A DNA stretch of 64,000 bases, from contig CM066034.1 in the NCBI GenBank assembly GCA_033557465.1, positions 989,001,637 to 989,065,636 on the forward strand, given 5' to 3'. The stretch comes from Ichthyophis bannanicus. Taxonomy: Eukaryota > Chordata > Amphibia > Gymnophiona > Ichthyophiidae. Shown here in pieces: positions 55,331 to 64,000 of this stretch. The notes beneath the pieces were generated by a model that saw nothing but the letters and a program-made list of their open reading frames with translations, was not told the origin of the DNA and did no database searches. The position numbers and the translations under genes were made by a program. Each line of letters starts with the position of its first letter. Position 1 is the first letter of the stretch.

Positions 55331-55679
55331 GCATTTCTAATGGAAAAGCAGTTCCAACAACAGCACTGTACAAACACTGATTCACAGTAATGTGGTGATT
55401 TCGGAATTGCAGCTGTCCCTTTTCATCTCAACTCCCTATCACAGACACATGGAAAGGCAGATATAAATACACTCACGCGCAAACACATGCACATTCATAC
55501 CTGCCCACAAAGGTACACACACAATAAGAAAAAGATAAACCATTTTTCGGTTAATGGAACGACACAATCACATTCAACCTAATTAATGCTTGCTTAACCG
55601 TATTTACTTTTGTGCCAGTTGCCCTCATCCATGTTTCATCTCCCCTTGCTTTAACTTCTTCATTTATGTAAAGCCATGT
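55331..55679. other. Unassigned DNA
   Basis: No supported feature; short CA-rich patches only. Confidence 0.4.
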
Positions 55680-55755
55680 TGGCTCACTTGTTCTCTGTAA
55701 ACCGCTTTGACTATAGACTAAGCAGTATATAAGCACAGCTAAGTAAATAAATATG
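55680..55755 (+). mobile_element. LINE/SINE 3' tail remnant
   Basis: CTGTAAACCGCTTTGAC, AGCAGTATATAAGCAC and TAAGTAAATAAATA, the tail type of the L2-like LINEs and SINEs in the window. Confidence 0.55.
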
Positions 55756-55814
55756 CAAAACAGAGAGATGCACACACATACACACAGACCACAGACGAGG
55801 ACCTCGTGCAGCCA

Positions 55815-56245
55815 GGACCAGTGCAAAGCGATGAGGCACCTTAGACGACCCTCATTCCTTTGTATTGCACCTATGGCCTGCTTCACAGCCCCCCCCCCCT
55901 CCTTTGCTACCACCCCCCTCCGGGACCAACAGTGGCAGCAATAGCCACAAACAGCCCCGTGGCGCTTATCTTCAAGCTTCGGCGCCGGAAGGCTGTTTGC
56001 TCCCACTGCTCTCCGACGCCCGATACAGACTTCCTGTGCAAACAGGAAATCGGCATAGAGAGTCAGAGAGGGAAGGACGCAAAAAGCCTTGTGGTGACGA
56101 AGCCTGAAGATAAGCGCCGCGGGGCTGTTTCAAGCCATTGCCACTGTTGTCGGACCCAAAGAGGGGAGACAGCGGCAGCACTGGGCGCCCCAGAGGTCAG
56201 GCACTCTAATACTGCCTAGGTCACCTAATGGCAGCGCCGACTCTG
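55815..56245. mobile_element. Palindromic DNA element, copy 2
   Basis: Inverted segments GGCGCTTATCTTCAAGC (about 55962-55979) and GCCTGAAGATAAGCGCC (56101-56117). The outer right end is CACCTAATGGCAGCGCCGAC, as in 32405-32795. A C-run is at 55889-55899. No transposase. Confidence 0.65.
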
Positions 56246-56705
56246 TGTAAAGCACATCCAAGGAGCAGAATGGTTACCCTGCATACGGGAGAATTTAGAA
56301 AGGCAAGTATGGCCTGAAATAATAACAAAAAGAGCTGGAAATCAGATTTTTAAAAAACCCAAACTGGAAGAGCCCCGGCCTAGATGAAGTGACCAGCTTT
56401 TGGCCCAATTAACAGAAAGAATACTTCTCCTTCCAAAATGGAATCCAATTAACATTCCCAGAACAACTTGTCTACCTACTGCAATAGATGTTAGAATAAA
56501 CAATCATACTGAGCCCAATTATAACATAGCAACAGAGCAGAAAGGCAATAAGAGAGGAGCACATGGAACCAAAGACCAGTTAATGTTGAATACGGCCATC
56601 ATGGCTAGTGCTAAGAAAAGCAGACGTAGAGACTACTTGGATATTCCACTAGGAACAGTGGCACCATCCAGTGTCCCTACTAATTATTACTGAAGCAGAG
56701 ACAGA
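56246..56705. other. Unassigned DNA
   Basis: No gene or repeat recognised. The plus-strand frame at 56400-56693 has no identifiable motif. Confidence 0.4.
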
Positions 56706-59700
56706 GACTTAGCTACTACTACTGAGCATTTGTATAGCGCTACAAGATGTACGCAGCACTTCACAGACACGTAAGAGACAGTCCCTGCTCATAAGAGCTT
56801 ACAATCTAGTCAAGGCAGACAACACAGAAGGTGTAGACAGGGATAAAACAAGGGGGAAAGGAAAAAAAAGAAGATCAGGTGAGTCAAGATCCAAAAGCAG
56901 CAGCAGAAGTGTGTTTTCAGCCTGGATTTGAAAAGGGTCAGAAAAGGTGCCTGGCATACAGACACAGGTAGTTTGTTCCAGGTGTAAGGTGCAGCAAGGT
57001 GAAAGGGGCAAAGTCTGGAGTTAGCAGTAGAAGAGAAGGGCACAGATAGAAGCAGTTTGCCAGAAGAGCGGAGTTCCCAAGGGGGGGTTGTAAGGAGAGA
57101 TAAGAGAAGAAAGGTAGTGAGGAGCTGCAGAGTGAATGCACTTATAGGTCATCAGGAGAAGTGTGAAATGGATGCAGAAATGGATAGGGAGCCAATGAAG
57201 TGACTTAAGAGGAGTAATATGGGCATGACGAGGCTTGCGGAAGATTAGCCACGCAGCAGAGTGTTGAACAGATTGAAGGGGAGACATGATTCAAAGGGAG
57301 ACCAGCAAGGAGTAGGTTACAGTAGTTGAGACGGGAGGTGATTGAGGAGTGGATAAGCGTTTTAGTAGTGTATTCAGAAAGGAAAGGGTGGATTTTGTTG
57401 ATGTTATAGAGAAAGAAACGGCAGGTCTTAGCTATCAGATGGATGTGTGTGGAGAAAGAGAGAGAGGAGTCAAAGAAGACACCAAGGTTGCGAGCCGAGG
57501 AAACAGGGAGGAATAGAGAGTTATCCACAGAGACTGAGAAAGGAGGAAGGGGAGACGAGGGTTTAGGGGGGAAAATAAGCAGCTCAGTCTTGGCCATGTT
57601 CAATTTCAAGCGGCAGTGAGACATCCAAGCAGAAAGGCAGGCAGAGATCCGGGTCTAGATTGCTGGACATACTTCAGGTGTAGAGAGGTAGATCTGGGAG
57701 TCATCAGCCTAAAGATGGTACTGAAAGCCATGGAAAGAAATGAGCGCACCAAGGGACTGGGTATAGAGAGAAAAAAGGAGTGACCCAAGACAGATCCTTG
57801 GGGTACACCCACTGAGAGCGGGATAGCAGCAGAGGAGGAGCTACCAGAACTAACACTGAAAAAGCGATGGGAGAGATAAGAGGAGAACCAGGATAGTACA
57901 GAGCTCTTAAAACCAAGTGAGGACAGGGAGAAGGTTATGGTCAACAGTGTCAAAAGCAGAAGAAAGATCAAGAAGGATGAAGACAGAGTTTTTAAAAGCC
58001 CTTGGATTTTGCCAGGAACAAGTCACTGGAGACTTTGGCAAGAGCCGTTTCAGTAGAGTGTAAAGAACAAAAGCCAGATTGTAAAGGATCCAGGAGGGCA
58101 TGAGAGGAGAGGAAGTCAAGGCAGCGGTAGTGAACTGTGCATTCAAGTAGTTTAGAAATGAAGGGGAGGAGGAAGATGGGTCGATAATTAGAAGGATGGA
58201 TCAAGTAAGGATTTCTTGAGGAGCGGTGTAACTACAGCATGCTTGAAGGCTGCAGGGACAGTTGCAGTGGAGAGCGATAGGTTGAGAATATGAGAGATGG
58301 AAGGAACAACAGTAGAGGAGATGGGGCTTAGGAGACGTGTGGGGATAGGATCAGAAAAGCAGGTAGTGAGTTTGGATAAAGAAAGAAGGTGTGCAGTTTC
58401 CTCTTCAGAGATCACAGAAAAGGAAGAGAGGGTAGCAGAAGTAGAGGGGGAAAGTGGGGAGTAAAGAGGGGGAGGAGGGGAAGGAGAGGAGGTAGCTGAC
58501 TTTGAGGGGAATTGGAGGGTGATCTTGTGGATTTTGTCATGAAAATAGTCAGCCAGGTTTGGGCAGAAAGAGAGGGAGGGGTTGGAGGCTGAGGCACCTT
58601 GAGTAGAGAGTTGAGAGTTGTAAAGAGATGACAAGGGTCAGAGGCAAGAGAGTTAGTCAGATGGACATAATAGTCTTGTTTGGCAAGTGTTATGGCTGAC
58701 TGGAAAGAGACAAGCATGAATTTGAAGTGTAGAAAGTCTGCAAGGGAGAGAGATTTGAGCCAAGCATGCTCAGCTGAATGGGCATAGGAATGTAGATAGC
58801 GGGGTAGTGGATGAAAACCAGGGCTGGGTGCAGCACGCCTTACAGGACGTGGCATGGGCGGAGCGAGAACATCCAGAGCAGAGGAGAGTGCAGCATTATA
58901 GGAAGCTACTGCCTCGTCAGCAGACTTAGATGACATAATAGAGGAAAGAGATGAAGAAACAGTGGAGGAGAGAACCAAAGGATCAATATCATGAAGATTT
59001 CTAAATAGGGTGAAGAAGACAGGATGAGGTTGAGGCGGCAGGAGATGAAGAGTGAAGCTTAGCAGGTGATGGTCAGATAAGGAAGAACTGAGGTACAGAG
59101 GTTTAAGGGTAAGCAACTAGAGAAAAATACCAGATCAAGGCAGTGGCCATGCTGGTGAGTGGGGGCAAGATGGAGGTCGAACGAGGAGGTAAGGGAAAGG
59201 AGCTTTAAAGCATAAGGATCAGAGGGGTTATCAATATGAATGTTAAAATCCCCAAGAATAAGAGTGGGGGAAGAGGAATAGAGAAAGAAGGAGAGCCACG
59301 AGTCAAAGTCACTGAGAAAAGGTAGAAGTAGACTTGTCAAGAGGTCGATAAATAACAGCTACCTGGAGAGGTAGTGGAGTGAAAAGGCAGATGGAGTGGA
59401 TTTCAAAAAAGGGAAGGAAGTGAGACTGAGGCAGCAGGAGGGGTTGAAATTGACAGGAAGGAGAAAGTAGAAGCCCAAAACAACCACCATGGCTAGTGGG
59501 ATGAGGCATGTGGGGAAACTGATAATTGCCATGATAGAGAGCAGTGGCTGACACTGTGTCTTCTGGGAGGAGCCGGGTCTCCGTTAGAGCAAGAAGATGG
59601 AGAGCATTAGAGATAAAGAGATCATGAGTAAAAGCAAGTTTATTAGAGATGGAATGTGCGTTCCACAAGGCACATGAGAAAGAGAGAGTGGAAGAGGAAA

Positions 59701-60185
59701 GGAGAGGAATATGAATAAGATTAGAGGTGTTGCATGAAGATCTTTTCTCAGAGTATGATAGAAGTCTAGGGGGGCCAGGGTTGGGGTTGATGTCTCTGGA
59801 TGAGAGAAGGAGAAGGAGTAGCAGAGTACGGGACAGAGAGGAGTCAGTACAGTGGAAACGAGGGTGAGGTTGCCTTAGAGAAAGAAGAGATGGTTGAATG
59901 AGAGGGAGATAGTGGTGAAGCTCAAGAGCTGATGACAGGGTAGAAGACAGAATGGAAGGGGAAGTGAAGAAGGTAAAGGGGAGATAAGGAGGGGAGGAGT
60001 GAAGGTGCTGGTAGGAGGGGAGACAATTAGGGAGTATGAAGAAAAGAAAGACAATGTGATGAGCCATAGAAGAGGGATGGAGAAGAGAACAGAGGCCAGA
60101 AGAAATAAAAGGTGGGAGAGAGCCCAAAGGGATTAGGTGCACCTGTGAGTACGTGAAGTAATGAGTAGATGACAGCTATAAGAGA
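56706..60185 (-). mobile_element. L2-like LINE, antisense, near full-length
   Basis: Non-LTR retrotransposon with both endonuclease and RT. Minus-strand order: SSRDINPNPGPP (about 59775-59810), ALWNAHSISNKL (about 59640-59675), LALTETRLL (about 59570-59600) and LILGDFNIHID (about 59235-59265) from the AP-type endonuclease. The linker follows. RT has [16 protein letters not shown] (about 58145-58190), [16 protein letters not shown] (about 57930-57975) and GVPQGSVLG (about 57795-57825). The YADD box has its Tyr codon replaced by TAG near 57711. The thumb and C-terminal blocks run to about 56800, and the 3' end is a (CTA)n run on the plus strand at 56715. Several frameshifts; not active. Confidence 0.88.
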
Positions 60186-60600
60186 CTGAGAGCCATGGGA
60201 TGGGTGGGGTATAAGTTATTCAGCTGAGAAAAACTGAACAAAAAGTGCAAAAAAGGGGCAATGAGGTTAGGGAGCACACTAACAATGACAAATAAATACA
60301 TATGTAGAGAGAGACAGCCAGGACTCACAGAAAGCCAGCAAATTCACTCACAAGAAGCAAGTAAAATTCACCTTTCCAGCAGAGCTTGTAAGACGGGCAT
60401 TTCTCTTCCCAAAGGACGGACAGGCAAACAGATGAGCAACTTCCAAAGCAATGGGGGGAGGATCTTCCTGTCAGTAATGTCAGGCTGGAGGGAGATTCCT
60501 CTGCAGTATAAAAACCTCATCCAAGGGCAGAGAGAGAGTGGGGTGTCAAAGACCCTGAGGTTACTGGTACTCCATCCTCCCCCTTGCAAACTCTAAACTA
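60186..60600. other. Unassigned DNA between two L2 copies
   Basis: May include 5' untranslated sequence of the L2 element to its left. No gene or other repeat seen. Confidence 0.4.
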
Positions 60601-60745
60601 GGGGCTCTTAACCAGTCCTTGGGACACACCTAGCCAGTCAGGTTTTCAGGATAACCATAATGAGATAGATTTGCAGGCATTGCCTTTATCTTGCATATTC
60701 ATTGTGGTTCTCCTGAAAATCTGACTGGCTAGATGTGTCCCCATC
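60601..60745. mobile_element. Palindromic MITE-like element, second copy
   Basis: CCTAGCCAGTCAGGTTTTC and TGAAAATCTGACTGGCTAG form the arms; internally it has TTGCATATTCATTGTGG. Related to 31441-31621. Confidence 0.72.
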
Positions 60746-60835
60746 CCTCATTTCTCCTAAGGACAACTCTGCATTTGAATACAAGCATCTTTCTTTCTAG
60801 AAAATTAGCACTGGACCAAAGAGTCACCAGCTCAT

Positions 60836-63650
60836 CCGTCTCTACTACTACTACCTCTACTATTAAACATTTATAAAGCGCTACAAGGCATCCACAGCGC
60901 TGTACAAACATAGATGGAGAGAGTCCCTGCTTGTCGGAGCTTACAATCGAATCAAGACAGACAAGATAAAAGATAAGAATAAGGCTATAATAGGGAAAGG
61001 TAAGGAGACACAAGGAAACAAGGGATCAGGATCCAAAAGCAGCCTCAAAGAGGTGAGCCTTCAGCATAGATTTGAAAAGGGGCAGAGATGAAGCCCGATG
61101 TACAGACTCAGGGTTTCTTCCAGGCATAAGGAGCAGCAAGGTGAAAGGACCGAAGTCTGGAGTTAGCAGTGGAAGAAAAGAGCAAAGAGAGGAGCAAGCC
61201 AGTAGGAGTTCGAGGAGGGGTGTAGGGGGAGAGGAGAGAGGAAAGATAGTGAGGAGCAGAAGAATGAATGCATTTATAGGTCAGAAGGAGAAGTCTGAAT
61301 TGGATATGGAAACGGAAGGGAAGCCAATGAAGTGATTTGAAAAGAGGGGCTTAATGAGTATATCCAGGCTGGTGAAAGATTAGTCGTGCAGCAGAGTTCT
61401 GAACAGATTGAAGGGGAGCAAGATGACTCAGAGGGAGACCAGCAAGAAGCAGGTTGCAATAGTCGAGACGGGAAGTAATTAGAGAGTGGATAAGTGTTTT
61501 AGTAGTGTGTTCATAGAGGAAGGGGCAAATTTTGTTAGAGAAAGAAAGAGAGAAGTCAAAAAACACGAAGGATATGGGTTGAGGAAACAGGAAGTAGAAG
61601 AATGTTGTCAATAGAGACAGAGAAAGGAGTAAGGGGAGAAGAAGGTTTAGGGGGGAAAATAAGAAGTTCGGTTTTTGTCTGTGTTCAGTTTCAAATGGTG
61701 GTGAGACATCCAAGTGGCGATGTCAGAGAGGCAGGCAGAGACAAGAACCTGGAATGTCGAAGAAATATTAGGTGTAAAAAGATAGTTCTAAGAATCATCA
61801 GCATAAAATGATACTGAAATCCATGGGAGGAGATGACAGCACCAAAGGACTAGGTGTAGAGAGAGAAAAGGAGATGCCCATAACAGACCCTTGGGAGAAA
61901 ATGGCGGACGTCTGTGTGCTCAATAAGTTTGAAAATGAAGGGAAGAAGGGAGATGGGACGATAATTGGAAAGACAGCTAGGATCAAGAGAAGGCTTCTTG
62001 AGCAGGAGTGTGGCCATAGCATGCTTGAAAGCTGCAGAGACAGTAGCAGTGGACAGTGAAGTTGAGAATATGTGAGATGGAAGGGATGACAGAGGAGGAA
62101 ATGGAGTTAAAGAGAGGGTGGAGATAAGATCAGATGAGCAAGTAATAAGTTTGGAGGAGGAAAGAAGATGAGCGGTTTCCTCTTCAGCGATCATAGAAAA
62201 ATATGAAAGAGTAATAGAGATTGATGGGAAAAGTTGGTATTGAGGTGGGGGAAGAGGGGATGAAGTTGGTCTAGTAGGGAATTGGAGAGTAATCTTGTGG
62301 ATTTTGTTACGGAAAAAGTTGACTAGGGTTTGGGCAGAAAGAAGGAGGGGTCAGAGGGGGAGGTGCCTTGAGGAGCAAGTTAACCATAGAAAAAAGACAG
62401 CGGGGTCAGTGGCAAGAGAATTAGTCAGATGGATATAGTAATTTTGCTTGGCATGAACTTGAAGTGAAGAAAGTCAGAAAGAGAGCGAGATTTGAGCCAA
62501 ATACACTCAGCTGAGTAGGCACAGGAGCGGAGATAGTAGATAGTTGAGGACAACTAGGACTGGGGTGTAGTGCGTCTCACAGAACATGGGATGGGTGGAG
62601 CAAGAGTATCTAGAGCAGAGGAGAGGGGAGTATTATAGGAAACTATAGCCTCATCAACAGATTTAGGAGACAAAGTGGAAGAAAGAAGAGATGAGACAAT
62701 AATGGAAAGAGCCAATGCATCAATAACATGAAGATTCCTAAAAGGTTAGGAGGAGACAAGGTAGGATTGAGGTGGGGAGTGATGAAGACTGAAGCTTCGG
62801 AGGAGATGATCAGATAAGGGAAGAACTGAGGTATGGAAATAGGAGGATAAACAGTTAGAGAAGAAAACCAAGGCAAGGCAGTGACCACACTGATGAGTGG
62901 AAGAGGAAGAGCAAAGTTGGAGATTGAAAGAGGTGGTAAGGGAAAGGAATTTAGAAGGTTTATCAACATGAATATTGATGTCACCAAGAATAAGCAAAGG
63001 GGAAGAAGAATCTAGAAATAAGGGAAAGTCAGGAGTCAAAGTCAGTGAGAAAGGTAGAGATGGACTTATCAGGGGGTCTATAAATAGCAGCTATCCGGAG
63101 AGGTAATGGATTAAAAAGGTGGATGAAATGGACTTCAAAGGAGGGAAAAGAGTAAGGCGGAGGTAGAAGGAGGGGTTGGAGTTGGCAGGAAGGAGAAAGC
63201 AGAAACTCAACACCACCACTACGGCCAGTGGCACGAGGAGTGTGGGAAACTTGGTATCTACCGTGACAGAGGGCAGCAACTGAAGCCGTGTCATCGGGGA
63301 GGAGCCAGGTTTCAGTAAGAGCTAGATTGAAGACGTTAGAAATGAAAAGGTCATGAGTAAAGGGAGTTTATTAGAAATGGAATGTGCATTCCATAATGCA
63401 CAAGAGAAAGGGAGAGAGGAGGGGGAGAGGAGAGGAATATAGATGAGATTAGAATGTTCGAGAGAGGAATGGGAGTGAGAGAATAGTCTAGAGGGGCCAG
63501 GATCAGGATTAATGTCACCAGAAGAAGGAGAAGGAGAAGAATGCGAGGCAGAGAGGAGACGGAACGGTGGAAACGAGGATGAGGTCTCCATCTTAAAATG
63601 TCTTTTTTCCTACAATGGGAGGTGACGATACGTTTCACCACTGCTGAGAC
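60836..63650 (-). mobile_element. L2-like LINE, antisense, second long copy
   Basis: Same family and orientation as 56706-60185 but more decayed and with deletions. The endonuclease part has LVTLILILAP-frame sequence near 63520 (DINPDPGPS in another frame), ALWNAHSISNKL (about 63365-63400) and LILGDINIHVD (about 62965-62997). RT fragments include NYRPISLLPFIFKLIE (about 61930-61977) and a YADDS box with a stop right after it near 61787. The C-terminal and 3' end are at 60836-61400, ending in a (CTA)n run. Confidence 0.82.
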
Positions 63651-64000
63651 TACTCCAGGGGAACACTGAGGCAGCTCTTCAGCTTACATGACCCAGAAAT
63701 CCTCCAGGGATTCTTAACAGGGATTAATCAGGGCCAGTCTGTGCTCAGCAGCAATGCTGTGCACTTCCATGCGCAGGACTTAGTTCTAATTTCCAGACCT
63801 GGCTTATGTCCTCCAAACTAGCTGGGACCATGGAGTCCGGAGTTGGCATTCACAGCCTTTGGCAGGGAGGTGGTGTCCACTGCTCAATGGTGACACCTAG
63901 GGGGTAATTTTATAAAAAGCCGTCTGGATTTACAGTACATGCAAACATGCATTATCTAAACATTTTAGTCATATATGCATATAAGTGACCACTTGCAGTG
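63651..64000. other. Unassigned DNA at the window edge
   Basis: No supported feature. Confidence 0.4.

Noticed and set aside
1..64000. CRISPR array, bacterial operon or prophage
   Set aside because: The repeats found are minisatellites and retroelements typical of vertebrates, with no cas-like genes or ribosome-binding-site-led gene clusters.

Overview
The window is repeat-dominated vertebrate DNA in which I could find no convincing host gene. The mixture of DIRS-type tyrosine-recombinase retrotransposons, CR1 and L2 LINEs, tRNA-headed SINEs, hAT-like MITEs and one solo LTR points to a large, transposon-rich genome. An amphibian, perhaps a caecilian, is my preferred guess. Turtles and other reptiles share several of these families, so this is inference and not a determination.

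Layout. Bases 1-5347 hold two nested DIRS elements on the minus strand. DIRS-A (1-1105) runs off the left edge, has an open gag frame, and sits inside the older DIRS-B (1106-5347), which also carries a 202-bp hAT MITE. Bases 5672-8490 are L2-like LINE DNA, followed by a 47-bp minisatellite (9339-10020), an SINE and mostly unassigned DNA. Bases 14080-15362 are CR1 fragments and an SINE. The SINE tail is split by a complete DIRS element (DIRS-C, 15363-21232). A CR1 copy (21265-23247) carries an SINE. A nearly perfect 255-bp-arm palindrome lies at 24006-24534. An antisense CR1 (25946-28460) is interrupted by two separate DNA elements with target duplications. L2 and SINE copies follow, then an L2 copy (33524-35435, resuming at 40770-40850) split by a complete DIRS-D (35436-40769), itself split by a 347-bp hAT MITE.

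The most distinctive object is a 2.84-kb DNA transposon at 46708-49545. It has terminal inverted repeats, a 3-bp TTA duplication, and a transposase-like gene of about 575 codons interrupted by only one stop. I could not assign it to a named superfamily. It lies between two inverted copies of a composite repeat (a G/C-rich minisatellite plus a roughly 300-bp block) at 45171-46380 and 53196-55330. The second copy is split by a 604-bp solo LTR. The right end (56706-63650) holds two long antisense L2 copies in tandem orientation.

How the parts relate. Each DIRS element combines gag, reverse transcriptase/RNase H, a presumed methyltransferase-like region and a tyrosine recombinase, bounded by unequal inverted repeats and an internal complementary region. 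In DIRS-C and DIRS-D the internal region matches the joined ends, as expected for a circular intermediate. The L2 and CR1 copies would move by target-primed reverse transcription, and the SINEs carry LINE-like tails. Nesting gives a relative order of insertion at several sites.
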